From Clostridiaceae bacterium (GTDB taxonomy: Bacteria; Bacillota; Clostridia; Lachnospirales; Lachnospiraceae): a stretch of DNA of 64,000 nt. Location of the stretch: assembly GCA_902363735.1 (NCBI GenBank), contig CABJBA010000010.1:162508-226507 (forward strand), written 5' to 3'. Shown here piece by piece: positions 1 to 8,432 of the stretch; within the stretch, counting starts at the first letter, position 1, and each line of letters begins with the position of its first letter. The translations under genes were made by a program, and so were the position numbers. The notes below the pieces were generated by a model. It was not told where the DNA came from, made no database searches, and was given only the letters and a program-made list of their open reading frames with translations.

Positions 1-891
1 TAATTCTTCAAAGTCGTAAGGCATCAGGGACCACTTATCTCCGTCCTTGTAATCCACCTTTAAATGATGGAAATTAAAGCACATCTTCAGTTGTCTTTCC
101 TCAGGGGCCGTATATTGGATGCAGTGGTCCATGGTGGTGGAGGACATCTCCCCCACAGTAATCATATCTTCTGAATCCAGTCCCGTATCCTCTACCATTT
201 CCCTTAAGTATTCATGAATCCGGGGACCATCGGTATAAAACCGGCGGCCATCCCCTTCCTCATCATTTTCCCATTGGTCAGGCTTTGACACCAGATTAAT
301 GACATCAAAACGGAATCCTTTGATTCCCTTTTCTTTCCAAAAACCTATGACCTTTTTCACTTCTTCCCTCACTGCGGGATTATCCCAGTTTAAATCCGCC
401 TGGGTCCGGTCGAAGAGGTGCAGATAGTATTTTCCCAGCTCCTCTACATACTCCCATGCACTTCCCCCGAATTTAGACTGCCAGTTGGTAGGCAGATTTT
501 CCCTCTCACCATCCCGGAAGAAATAATAATCCTGAAATTCCTTTTCTCCCTTTAAGGCTTTCTGAAACCACTCATGGCTGGTGGAGGTGTGGTTAAAAAC
601 CATATCAAACATCAGTGCCATTCCACGCTGGCCTGCCTCTGCTACCAGACTCACCAAATCCTCCATAGTGCCAAACATAGGGGCAATCCGGTAATAATCC
701 TGGATATCATAGCCGTTATCATTTTGAGGTGACAGGAAAAATGGAGTCAGCCAAAGATAATCCACTCCCAGCTTTTTTAAATAATCCAGTCTGTCAACGA
801 TTCCCTTCAAATCCCCTATTCCATCCCCATTGGTATCCTGAAAAGATTTGGGATAGATCTGATATACACATGATTTCCTGAATTTCTGCAT
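1..891 (-). CDS. treC: Alpha,alpha-phosphotrehalase (GH13), C-terminal part outside the window
   Basis: Cytoplasmic trehalose-6-phosphate hydrolase, which would split the phosphorylated sugar brought in by the PTS permease next door into glucose and glucose 6-phosphate. The 297 visible residues are the N-terminal part of a GH13 barrel: the opening YQIYPKSFQDTNGDGIGDL, then DMVFNHTS, the nucleophile Asp196 in GFRFD, and the acid/base Glu248 in TVGEMSS. The ATG at 891 abuts the treP stop codon with no spacer, so translation is probably coupled. The GH13 subfamily contains several alpha-glucosidases; the trehalose-6-P call rests on treP and treR context. The C-terminal half lies beyond position 1. 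Confidence 0.9.
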   Translation of the reverse strand, partial: MQKFRKSCVYQIYPKSFQDTNGDGIGDLKGIVDRLDYLKKLGVDYLWLTPFFLSPQNDNGYDIQDYYRIAPMFGTMEDLVSLVAEAGQRGMALMFDMVFNHTSTSHEWFQKALKGEKEFQDYYFFRDGERENLPTNWQSKFGGSAWEYVEELGKYYLHLFDRTQADLNWDNPAVREEVKKVIGFWKEKGIKGFRFDVINLVSKPDQWENDEEGDGRRFYTDGPRIHEYLREMVEDTGLDSEDMITVGEMSSTTMDHCIQYTAPEERQLKMCFNFHHLKVDYKDGDKWSLMPYDFEEL

Positions 892-2301
892 TTACTGAAC
901 TCCCTTCTTTCTCCCCAAAGTAACGGTAATGATAAACGGCACTGCAATGGCAATCAGCATACACATTCCAAAGACAGGCATGTGCTGAGGCTGAATGGAC
1001 AGGATTCCGGGAATCCCTCCCACTCCGATGGAGTTAGCCATGACATTCATTCCCACCGAAACCGTTGCTGCCAAAGCGGAACCAGTCATAGCTGCCAGGA
1101 AAGGATATCCTCTCTTTAAATTCACACCAAAGATAGCCGGCTCCGTAACTCCCAGATAACAGGAGATGCAGGCAGGAACCGAAATCTGTTTTGCTTCTTT
1201 GTTTTTTCTCTGAAGATAGATCATAGCTAATACGGAAGACCCCTGTGCAATGTTTGACAAGGCAATCATGGGCCATAACATGGTTCCGCCGAATTCAGCC
1301 ATCAGCTGTAAGTCAATGGCATTTGTCATATGGTGAAGCCCGGTAATGACAAGGGGGGCATAGACAAAGCCGAATAAGGTTGCAAACAGCCAGCGGAAGC
1401 TGGAGGTCAGTCCTGCATAAACAACTTTTGAAATCCAGGAGCCTATAGTCCAGCCAATGGGCCCTACCACTGCATGAGCGGCAATAACTGCCAGAATCAG
1501 GGAAAAAAACGGAACCACGATCATGGAAACTGCCTGGGGCGTAATTTTCTTAAAGAACCGCTCCAGATAAACCAGTACAAAACCTGCAAGAATCGCTGGA
1601 ATTACCTGTGCCTGATAGCCGATCATTCCCATTTTTACGAAGCCAAAATCCCAATATGGAACTTCTGCGCCTGAAGCCATGCCATATGCATTTAAAAGCT
1701 GAGGAGAAACCAGGGTCAGGCCCAGAACAATTCCCAGTATCTGAGTGGTGCCCATCTTTCTTGTAACGGACCACGTAATACCAACAGGCAGAAAATGAAA
1801 GACAGCCTCACCGATGAGCCACAGAAAGCTGTGAACACCTGCCCAGAAGACGGAGGCCTGAATTAGAGTCTCGGTTCCGCCGTTCATGAACTTGATCTCT
1901 CCGATGATGTTTCGAAAGCCAAGAATCAAACCTCCCACGATTATGGCAGGAATTAAAGGAGCAAAAATCTCAGCAATATCTGCCACAGATCGCTGTAAAA
2001 GATTCATATTCCCTTTTGCCTCACTTTTTACCGCGTCCTTGGATACCCCTTCTATACCTGATACTGCTGTAAAATCATTATAAAACAATTGTACATCATT
2101 TCCTATAATGACCTGAAACTGTCCTGCCTGGGTAAAAGTTCCCTTTACGCTTTCCAGGGCTTCGATCTTCTGCGTATCCGCTTTTTCCGCATTAATCAGT
2201 ACAAAACGCATCCTGGTCATACAGTGGGATACCGCGCTGATATTCTCCTTACCTCCCACATACTCCAATAGTTTTTTTCCGTCGCTTTCATACTTTCCCA
2301 T
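892..2301 (-). CDS. treP: PTS trehalose transporter subunit EIIBC
   Basis: Membrane permease that imports trehalose and phosphorylates it to trehalose 6-phosphate. An N-terminal EIIB domain carries the phospho-cysteine at about residue 27 (SHCMTRMRF), followed by a GIIGxD-like stretch and, from about residue 105, a many-helix EIIC domain (LIPAIIVGG and GVTEPAIFG motifs). No EIIA domain is present, so a EIIA-Glc protein elsewhere must donate phosphate. The start at 2301 is preceded by AAGGAG at good spacing; in-frame ATGs at 2319 and 2337 lack this. Length is 469 aa. It is first in the treP-treC operon and sits just behind a repressible promoter. Confidence 0.9.
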   Translation of the reverse strand: MGKYESDGKKLLEYVGGKENISAVSHCMTRMRFVLINAEKADTQKIEALESVKGTFTQAGQFQVIIGNDVQLFYNDFTAVSGIEGVSKDAVKSEAKGNMNLLQRSVADIAEIFAPLIPAIIVGGLILGFRNIIGEIKFMNGGTETLIQASVFWAGVHSFLWLIGEAVFHFLPVGITWSVTRKMGTTQILGIVLGLTLVSPQLLNAYGMASGAEVPYWDFGFVKMGMIGYQAQVIPAILAGFVLVYLERFFKKITPQAVSMIVVPFFSLILAVIAAHAVVGPIGWTIGSWISKVVYAGLTSSFRWLFATLFGFVYAPLVITGLHHMTNAIDLQLMAEFGGTMLWPMIALSNIAQGSSVLAMIYLQRKNKEAKQISVPACISCYLGVTEPAIFGVNLKRGYPFLAAMTGSALAATVSVGMNVMANSIGVGGIPGILSIQPQHMPVFGMCMLIAIAVPFIITVTLGRKKGVQ

Positions 2302-2341
2302 ACCAACACTCCTTTCCATACATGTCTTCACGTTCACTTTA

Positions 2342-2395
2342 ACTTATACGTTATATTTACAATCAAACTATAACATATACGTATACCTTTGTCAA
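2342..2395 (-). promoter_or_regulatory. treP promoter with two TreR-type operators
   Basis: On the minus strand a -35 TTGACA (2390-2395) and -10 TATAGT (2367-2372) are separated by exactly 17 bp. The palindrome TATACGTATA (2376-2385) fills the spacer, and a second, imperfect copy (TTATACGTTATA, about 2343-2354) lies just after the expected transcription start. The same palindrome occupies the same position in the treR promoter, so both are probably bound by TreR. Confidence 0.85.
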
Positions 2396-2412
2396 CATGC
2401 TGGAAAACCTTT

Positions 2413-3126
2413 TTACAGCTTCCGGCGGGCAAAATCCACAAACTTAAACTTGTCCGGCCGGTGGCGTGATTCCGTATATTGAAACAAGGTGGAATCATCC
2501 AGATACGTATAGCTTTTCACCACTACCACCATGTCATAGATTCCCATGTCCAACAGGCGGTAATCCTCATTTACGGCACTATGAACCGTGATTTCTTTCA
2601 TAGCAAATCCAATTTTAAGTCCCAGTTCATACTCCAGATATTCATAAACAGAATCTTTAGCCGCCCGCAAAGGAAGGTTCTCTACCACCTTTCTGGAAAA
2701 GTAATCCTTGTCAATGATAATCTTTTCTCCCTCAATTTCCCTTACCCGTTCCAGTAAATAAGCTTCATCTTCCGGTCCGATCTGCAGGGCTTCCATAAGC
2801 TTTTTATCGTTTTTTACAATCTCCAGGTTCTCCACATATGTTTTGGGCTTTGAATCGGAAAAACGGTAAATTTCCTTAAAACTTGCAATCTCTGAAACCG
2901 GGAAATGAAACTTATTTTTACCCAGAACTTCTGCCGCTTTTCCCCTGGCCTTTTTAATATATCCATCCTGGGCCAAAAGTTCCAGGGCCTTACGGACAGT
3001 GTCGCGGGAGACATGATAAACTTCCATCATATCTCCTTCGGCGGGAAGCTTAGCGCCGGGCTGGTACTCTCCCCGTTCTATTTTCTCAAGAAGCTGCTTA
3101 TACAGGTTTTTATATTTGCTTTCCAT
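2413..3126 (-). CDS. treR: GntR-family (HutC/UTRA) trehalose operon repressor
   Basis: Transcriptional repressor of 237 aa. Residues 1-70 form a winged helix-turn-helix of the GntR type (KLPAEGDMM, VSRDTVRKALELLAQDGYI), followed by a UTRA effector domain that in TreR proteins senses trehalose 6-phosphate. It lies upstream of treP on the same strand. The start at 3126 has a GAGGAAAT ribosome-binding site; a longer frame opens at 3210, but that position is inside the promoter -35, so it cannot be the real start. The operator between -35 and -10 implies autoregulation. Ligand identity is inferred from the neighbours. Confidence 0.88.
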   Translation of the reverse strand: MESKYKNLYKQLLEKIERGEYQPGAKLPAEGDMMEVYHVSRDTVRKALELLAQDGYIKKARGKAAEVLGKNKFHFPVSEIASFKEIYRFSDSKPKTYVENLEIVKNDKKLMEALQIGPEDEAYLLERVREIEGEKIIIDKDYFSRKVVENLPLRAAKDSVYEYLEYELGLKIGFAMKEITVHSAVNEDYRLLDMGIYDMVVVVKSYTYLDDSTLFQYTESRHRPDKFKFVDFARRKL

Positions 3127-3181
3127 ATATTTATTTCCTCGCTTTATCTGGCTTTGCAGTTGATACTGCGGATCTCTTTTC

Positions 3182-3210
3182 ATTTTAACATATACGTATA
3201 TCCTAGTCAA
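3182..3210 (-). promoter_or_regulatory. treR promoter with internal TreR operator
   Basis: Minus-strand -35 TTGACT (3205-3210), 17-bp spacer, -10 TAAAAT (3182-3187). The perfect 10-bp palindrome TATACGTATA lies at 3191-3200, in the spacer. The architecture duplicates the treP promoter, supporting negative autoregulation. Confidence 0.83.
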
Positions 3211-3700
3211 ACAGAGGATAGGTTATACAAAAAGGTTGGCCAAATTCCATATATGCCAGAGCATGAATACTAAAAAAATCACCGTGCCGGTAATTGTAGC
3301 CTGCCTTTCCTGCCTCCCCTGGATAAAAGCTTTTTCAGGGAACGGAGAGCACGCCCGGCTTTTACCCGCTCTTCCGGTTTCCCCCCCATCCGCCTCTGTT
3401 TTCTTTGTCATCTATATTAATAGGAAGAGAAGGGTACTGAGCCTTTAATTGGTCAATGGCACTCTTTGCCATTTTTCTCCTGCCATCTGAATCCGGTTCA
3501 TCAGATCTCCCCCTTCTCTCATTTACTCCCCATAGTGGTGTTCTTATCTTTCATATCGGCAAATTTTGTAAAATATAAAGCCATATGTAACACTATGATT
3601 ATGATTCCCCTTTTTTCTTGTAACTGCAATTGGGCAAACTTTCTGTTTTTTAATCACATGGGATTACACAATCAGAAGGGGGGGATGTGTTTTTGGAATT
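3211..3700. other. Intergenic stretch without a convincing gene
   Basis: About 490 bp between the treR promoter and the HD-GYP promoter. The only open frames are short. A 36-codon minus-strand frame at 3362-3472 starts MAKSAIDQLKAQYPSL and has AGGAG four to five bases upstream, and an overlapping 62-codon frame (3223-3411) ends in one hydrophobic segment. Neither resembles a family I know. They may be remnants of a lost gene, or noise. I see no RNA gene or repeat here. Confidence 0.5.
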
Positions 3701-3749
3701 TTGTTTGAAAAAACTGTATTTTTTTGCCAAAACATGGTATGATTTGACA

Positions 3750-3758
3750 TGTTATAAT
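3750..3758 (+). promoter_or_regulatory. Extended -10 promoter of the HD-GYP gene
   Basis: TGTTATAAT (TG at 3750-3751, TATAAT at 3753-3758) is a full extended -10 element, 33 bp before the ATG at 3792. No good -35 lies at standard spacing (TTGCCA at 3724 is 23 bp away), which is tolerated at extended -10 promoters. Confidence 0.55.
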
Positions 3759-3791
3759 CTCAGAACGGTAATTAATCAGGAGGATTCACAA

Positions 3792-5123
3792 ATGAAAATG
3801 CAATACACTAATACTTTAAACAATAAAAGTATTATCGGCATAATGCGCCGCTTTTGCAGCAACATCGAGCCCCGGCTCACGGAACACGGTTCCCGGGTTG
3901 CCTATATCGTTTTTCGAATGCTTCACAAAGCAGAGTTGTGTTCTGCCACAGAGCTGCGGGACTACTGCCTCCTTGCTCATATCCACGATATCGGAGCATA
4001 CAAAACCGAAGAAATTTCCAGAATACTTCAATTTGAAACTCATAATGTCTGGGGGCATTGCTCCTATGGTTATCTGTTTATCCGGTATTTTTCTCCGCTC
4101 AAAAAGCTGGCTCCCGCAATCCTCTTTCACCATACAGCCTGGAACTTACTGGAGGCCCAGGCAGAGCTGACTTCTTCTATAAAAAATGTGGCCCAGATCA
4201 TTCATATTGCAGACCGGATCGATATTTCCATGTCAGTGGAGAAGAACTCCTGGAAAGATACCCGTAATTCACTGATCAAAGGAAAAGGAACAACATATGC
4301 CCCTCACCTGGTAGACTTAGCGGCAAAGCTCAACCTGACTCAGACCATAGAAGAGGAGCAGAGAACAGACCCTGATTACTTTGACTTTTTAACCAGCATC
4401 CCTCTTTCCACCAATAATACTACGGACTATTTAAAAATGCTGGTATTTCTCATTGACTTTCGAAGTTCTTACACCGCAACACACACCATAACCACCACCA
4501 GCATCAGCTATGAGCTGGCTCTGCTCCTTAACCTTCCGGAGTCTCAGATCAATCAGGTTCTTTGCGGTTCTTTGCTTCACGACTTAGGGAAAATAGCCAT
4601 TCCCCTGGAAATCCTTGAGTTTCCGGGAAAACTAAGTTCCCAGGCCATGTCCATTATGATGACCCACGTAGATCTGACAGAAGAAATTTTCGGAGGAGCA
4701 ATTGATGAAACCATTCAGCGGATTTCCCTGCGCCACCATGAGAAATTAGACGGCTCCGGCTATCCCAGGGGACTTACTGCCAAGGAACTTACTGTTGCCG
4801 AGCGCCTTGTTGCCATCGCTGATATTATCAGCGCCCTCACCGGGAAAAGAAGCTATAAGGATTCTTTCCCAAAGAATAAAATCACCGACATACTTAGAAA
4901 TCAGAAAAATGCCGGTCTTTTAGACCCTTACATCGTGGACCTGACCATAAAAAATCTGGATATGATTCTTGACAACACATACGACCGCTGCACCCCCATA
5001 CTAAGCGTATATGACAAGCTGAATGAAGAGTACGAATCCATTCTTCAATTACATACCCTGGAGGACAAACTAAATTTCATTCTTTCTCTCCAGGACCCGG
5101 ATCTAGAACCGGTATGGCCATAA
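3792..5123 (+). CDS. Dual HD-domain protein with C-terminal HD-GYP (c-di-GMP phosphodiesterase-like)
   Basis: Cytoplasmic signalling protein of 443 aa without visible membrane segments. The N-terminal half has a degenerate HD domain (EHGSRVAY, AHIHDIGAYK, HHTAW). The C-terminal half is a full HD-GYP domain: HDLGKIAIP, RHHEKLDGSGYPRGL with an intact GYP, and IADIISALTGKRSY. HD-GYP domains hydrolyse cyclic di-GMP or related cyclic dinucleotides, so this could oppose the GGDEF protein at 19056-20096. The start at 3792 follows CAGGAGG; a frame open from 3687 has no ribosome-binding site. There is no receiver domain, so the signal input may be the N-terminal HD domain. Confidence 0.85.
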   Translation: MKMQYTNTLNNKSIIGIMRRFCSNIEPRLTEHGSRVAYIVFRMLHKAELCSATELRDYCLLAHIHDIGAYKTEEISRILQFETHNVWGHCSYGYLFIRYFSPLKKLAPAILFHHTAWNLLEAQAELTSSIKNVAQIIHIADRIDISMSVEKNSWKDTRNSLIKGKGTTYAPHLVDLAAKLNLTQTIEEEQRTDPDYFDFLTSIPLSTNNTTDYLKMLVFLIDFRSSYTATHTITTTSISYELALLLNLPESQINQVLCGSLLHDLGKIAIPLEILEFPGKLSSQAMSIMMTHVDLTEEIFGGAIDETIQRISLRHHEKLDGSGYPRGLTAKELTVAERLVAIADIISALTGKRSYKDSFPKNKITDILRNQKNAGLLDPYIVDLTIKNLDMILDNTYDRCTPILSVYDKLNEEYESILQLHTLEDKLNFILSLQDPDLEPVWP

Positions 5124-5127
5124 AAAA

Positions 5128-5170
5128 GAGGCAGCCGCAAAATAAATTTTCGGCTGCCCTTACTTTTTCT
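5128..5170. terminator. Bidirectional terminator between HD-GYP gene and tyrS
   Basis: Stem GGCAGCCG (5130-5137) pairs with CGGCTGCC (5151-5158). A run of A lies before it and T-rich sequence after it, so it can serve the two convergent genes. Confidence 0.85.
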
Positions 5171-5174
5171 TCTA

Positions 5175-6398
5175 TTATTTCAAAATCACTCTTACAAATT
5201 TCTTCTTTCCCCGTTTTACCACAAGTCCCTGGCCTGATAACTGCTCTCTGGTAAAGAACGCCTTAATATCAGAAACAGCCTCTCCTTCTACAGTCACTCC
5301 GCCCTGCTCCACATTTCGTCTTGCTTCGGAACGGGTGGAAGACAATCCGGATTTTTGAAGGATGGTCAGAATATCCACAGATCCCTCTTTAAAATCTTCC
5401 TCTTCCAGCTCACAGGTAGGCATGCTTTCTGCATTGCCTCCGGCAAACAGCTCTCTGGCACTCTTTTGGGCTTCTTCCGCTGCTTCTTCTCCGTGAACCA
5501 GATTGGTCAGCTCAAATGCCAGGATTTCCTTTGCCTGATTCAGCTGGCTGCCCTCCCACTGATCCATTTCATCGATTTGCTCTAAAGGAAGGAAGGTCAG
5601 CATACGCAGGCATTTTAACACATCTGCGTCACCAATATTTCTCCAGTACTGATAGAAGTCAAAGGTTGAGGTCTTTGACCGATCAAGCCATACCGCTCCC
5701 GACTGGGTCTTACCCATCTTTTTACCTTCAGAGTTTAACAGCAGGGTGATGGTCATGGCGTGAGCATCCTTACCTAACTTACGACGGATCAATTCGGTTC
5801 CTCCAAGCATATTGCTCCACTGATCATCTCCTCCGAATTGCATATTACAGCCATAGCGGTTGAATAACTCATAAAAATCATAGCTCTGCATAATCATATA
5901 GTTAAACTCCAAAAAGCTCAGACCCTTTTCCATACGCTGCTTATAGCACTCAGCCGTCAGCATCCGGTTGACTGAAAAATGGGGGCCAACTTCCCGGAGA
6001 AAATCAATATAATTTAATTCCAAGAGCCAGTCTGCATTATTGACCATCAGAGCCTTTCCTTCGGAAAAGTCAATAAAACGGCTCATCTGCTCCCTGAAGC
6101 AGTCACAGTTATGCTGGATGATTTCATCTGTCATCATCTGGCGCATATCACTGCGGCCTGAGGGATCTCCAACCATGCCTGTTCCTCCGCCGATCAGGGC
6201 GATAGGCTTGTTGCCTGCCTCCTGAAGACGCTTCATCAAACACAATGCCATAAAATGGCCTACATGCAGACTGTCTGCCGTGGGGTCAAAACCAATATAA
6301 AATATGGCTTTCCCTTCGTTGATCATTTTGCTGATCTCTTCTTCATTTGTCACCTGGGCAATCAGCCCTCTGGCTCTTAGCTCTTCATAGATTTTCAT
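5175..6398 (-). CDS. tyrS: Tyrosyl-tRNA synthetase
   Basis: Class I aminoacyl-tRNA synthetase charging tRNA-Tyr, 407 aa, the usual length for the bacterial TyrS type. The ATP-binding HIGH motif appears as HVGH after FDPTADSL, tyrosine-site residues follow (QSYDFYELF, GGDDQWSN), and the KMSKS loop is KMGKT. The last ~65 residues form an S4 RNA-binding domain. The start at 6398 has AAAAGGAG upstream; the frame extends to 6479 but that part is the T-box terminator. Expression is controlled by the T-box leader just upstream. Confidence 0.96.
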   Translation of the reverse strand: MKIYEELRARGLIAQVTNEEEISKMINEGKAIFYIGFDPTADSLHVGHFMALCLMKRLQEAGNKPIALIGGGTGMVGDPSGRSDMRQMMTDEIIQHNCDCFREQMSRFIDFSEGKALMVNNADWLLELNYIDFLREVGPHFSVNRMLTAECYKQRMEKGLSFLEFNYMIMQSYDFYELFNRYGCNMQFGGDDQWSNMLGGTELIRRKLGKDAHAMTITLLLNSEGKKMGKTQSGAVWLDRSKTSTFDFYQYWRNIGDADVLKCLRMLTFLPLEQIDEMDQWEGSQLNQAKEILAFELTNLVHGEEAAEEAQKSARELFAGGNAESMPTCELEEEDFKEGSVDILTILQKSGLSSTRSEARRNVEQGGVTVEGEAVSDIKAFFTREQLSGQGLVVKRGKKKFVRVILK

Positions 6399-6427
6399 GC
6401 TGCTTCTCCTTTTCTCTTTTTGGACAA

Positions 6428-6716
6428 AAAATAAGCCCCGTCCTGTCAAAAGGACGAGGCTGAAGTCTCGCGTTACCACCTTAAGTTTATAAACAGCTCA
6501 CGCTGCTTACCTCTTTGAGTACCGATAAGATACTCTAGCACAATAACGGGTGCGGGAATCCGTCACAGCCTACTGGGCAGCTTTGCCGTTTGGTGTGAAG
6601 CTCAAAGATGTATTCACAATCCACTTTCCATGCGCCTCTCATCTGCCGGCTGCTTTCTGTCTGGTCCCTGCATTGCTACTTGTTCTTATCAAAGCTTTTT
6701 GTTAAATATGAAATTA
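6428..6716 (-). ncRNA. T-box riboswitch leader (tyrosine specifier)
   Basis: A leader RNA of about 290 nt that reads the charging state of tRNA-Tyr. The conserved T-box AAGGTGGTAACGCG is at 6470-6483. The specifier loop reads GAATACA with TAC (Tyr) at 6610-6612, which matches the downstream gene. The terminator stem GCCTCGTCC/GGACGGGGC followed by T-rich sequence lies at about 6429-6460. Uncharged tRNA-Tyr is expected to stabilise the antiterminator and let tyrS be transcribed. Confidence 0.95.
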
Positions 6717-6722
6717 TTGACT

Positions 6723-6751
6723 AGTATATGAGGTTTTATCTGGTTTGTCAA
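6723..6751 (-). promoter_or_regulatory. tyrS / T-box promoter
   Basis: Minus-strand -35 TTGACA (6746-6751), 17-bp spacer, -10 TATACT (6723-6728). Transcription should start near 6716, giving the T-box leader its 5' end. Confidence 0.88.
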
Positions 6752-6764
6752 GAACCTTTTTTAT

Positions 6765-7055
6765 CTAAAACCCGAAATCTTCATATCCCCGAATCATGGG
6801 ATAAGGATCACAGCATTGAAACGGTGCGGTTATAGTTCCCTTCACATAAGGGCTGAAGCCCGGACGGCGAAAGTTTCCCTTTGTTGTATTTTTAATCAGT
6901 CTGCTGCTTTTTCCTATTTCTCCGATGTAATTTCCATTCCTGTCATAAATTTCTTTACCATAGAATTTTCCAAGAATTATTCCGTCACAGGCAGTTAAGT
7001 AATTTCCCTGTCTTACACCGATATAGCTTCCTTCCCAATTCCAATACTTTTCCAT
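6765..7055 (-). CDS. Small protein resembling the 4-fold beta-flower family
   Basis: A 96-aa soluble protein rich in Gly, Tyr and Asn with repeated short strands (YIGVRQGNYL, GKFYGKEIYDRNGNYIGEIG). This short-strand repeat pattern recalls small proteins annotated as 4-fold beta flower; I am moderately sure of the resemblance and know no function. The start has AAGGAAGGG upstream. It stands alone between the tyrS promoter and the divergent DAHP synthase gene. Confidence 0.6.
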   Translation of the reverse strand: MEKYWNWEGSYIGVRQGNYLTACDGIILGKFYGKEIYDRNGNYIGEIGKSSRLIKNTTKGNFRRPGFSPYVKGTITAPFQCCDPYPMIRGYEDFGF

Positions 7056-7225
7056 AGAAATACACCCTTCCTTTTGTTATTCCCTGCAATCATACACTAT
7101 TTTTTTACAAAAAGGAACACCTAAGGGATGCACATTGCCAAATTTTTAAGGAATACTGGATTTTTCCTGTGTTCTGTTATATAATCAACAGAAAAATAAA
7201 TCAGAAACATACACAGGAGGACATT

Positions 7226-8254
7226 ATGGGATTTCAATATATTAATAATCTGCCTAGCCCGGAAGAAATCAAGGAACAATTCCCGCTGCCGGCGGAATCG
7301 GCAGCACGAAAAACAGAACGGGATCAGGCTATCAGTGATGTGCTCACTGGAAAAAGTGATAAATTCCTTGTTATTGTCGGCCCCTGTTCTGCAGACAATG
7401 AAGATTCTGTTTCTGATTATGCAAACCGCCTGATAAAAGTACAGGAGCAGACAAAAGACCGTCTGATTATCATTCCAAGAATCTATACCAATAAGCCCAG
7501 GACCACGGGGGAAGGTTATAAAGGAATGCTTCATCAGCCTGATCCGGAGAAAAAGCCGGACCTGCGTGAAGGCCTTATTGCCATCCGTAAGATGCATATG
7601 AAGGTTCTTATAGAAACCGGCTTATCCACAGCCGACGAAATGCTTTACCCTGAAAACTTAGGATATCTTGACGATATTATGTCCTACATCGCCATTGGTG
7701 CCCGTTCTGTTGAAAATCAGCAGCATCGGCTGACTTCCAGCGCCTGTGACGTTGCTGTTGGCATGAAAAACCCTACCAGCGGCGACATGTCTGTTATGCT
7801 CAACTCTGTTGTGGCAGCCCAGCATCACCACGATTTCACCTACAGAGGCTGGGAAGTGAGAAGCAATGGCAATCCTCTGGCTCACACCATTTTAAGAGGT
7901 GCAGTCAACAAACACGGTCAGTGTATCCCCAACTATCACTACGAGGACTTATCTCTTCTTCATGAGATGTACAGCGAACGTGACTTGGAGAATCCTGCCT
8001 GTATCGTAGATGCCAACCATTCCAATTCTAATAAAAAATACAAAGAACAGATCCGTATTTCCAAGGAAGTCCTTCACAGCAGAAAGCATTCTCCTGAAAT
8101 CTGTGCTCTGGTAAAGGGCCTGATGATCGAAAGCTACATCGAGCCGGGAAGCCAGAAGGTTGGTGAGCACTGCTACGGAAAATCTATTACAGATCCATGT
8201 CTGGGTTGGGAAGATTCTGAACGTCTTATCTATGAAATTGCAGAAAATGTATGA
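7226..8254 (+). CDS. 3-deoxy-7-phosphoheptulonate (DAHP) synthase, type I
   Basis: First enzyme of the shikimate pathway: condenses phosphoenolpyruvate and erythrose 4-phosphate to DAHP. The 342-aa product shows the type I-alpha signatures: IVGPCSADNEDS, PRTTGEGYKGM (PEP/E4P binding), GARSVENQQHR, GMKNPTSGD and VDANHSNS. This is the AroF/AroG/AroH class of enteric bacteria, not the AroA(Q) class of Bacillus. The start at 7226 has CAGGAGG; the upstream frame to 7169 lacks one. A TATAAT at about 7187 is the likely -10. No T-box or leader peptide is visible. It is monocistronic. Confidence 0.93.
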   Translation: MGFQYINNLPSPEEIKEQFPLPAESAARKTERDQAISDVLTGKSDKFLVIVGPCSADNEDSVSDYANRLIKVQEQTKDRLIIIPRIYTNKPRTTGEGYKGMLHQPDPEKKPDLREGLIAIRKMHMKVLIETGLSTADEMLYPENLGYLDDIMSYIAIGARSVENQQHRLTSSACDVAVGMKNPTSGDMSVMLNSVVAAQHHHDFTYRGWEVRSNGNPLAHTILRGAVNKHGQCIPNYHYEDLSLLHEMYSERDLENPACIVDANHSNSNKKYKEQIRISKEVLHSRKHSPEICALVKGLMIESYIEPGSQKVGEHCYGKSITDPCLGWEDSERLIYEIAENV

Positions 8255-8306
8255 CTTTAAATTCTAAACAGTTTAAGCCCGGATATTAGAAAGTCCTGAA
8301 TTAATA

Positions 8307-8334
8307 TTGACAACAGCAAAAAAGATGATATACT
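8307..8334 (+). promoter_or_regulatory. Promoter of the nucleoside ABC operon
   Basis: TTGACA (8307-8312) and TATACT (8329-8334) with a 16-bp spacer. Transcription would start near 8341, only about 20 nt before a terminator-like hairpin and about 90 nt before the lipoprotein ATG. Confidence 0.75.
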
Positions 8335-8359
8335 AATCCATATTTATAAAGAAATGACA

Positions 8360-8400
8360 AAAGCGTCGGATATGTCCAAGTGACATCCGGCGCTTTTTGA
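8360..8400 (+). terminator. Terminator-like hairpin in the leader of the BMP operon
   Basis: AAAGCGTCGGAT...GTC pairs with GAC...ATCCGGCGCTTT (8360-8376 with 8382-8396) with one small bulge and a 5-nt loop, followed by a T run (8394-8398) and a T-rich stretch. It may end the DAHP synthase transcript, yet it lies downstream of the promoter at 8307-8334, so it could also attenuate the following operon. Confidence 0.75.
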
Positions 8401-8432
8401 TTTTTAATACCAAATTGTCAAGGAGGAAAGTT

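Noticed and set aside
3466..3708. Open frame in the gap after treR
   Set aside because: No ribosome-binding site, unusual composition, and it runs into the promoter of the HD-GYP gene.
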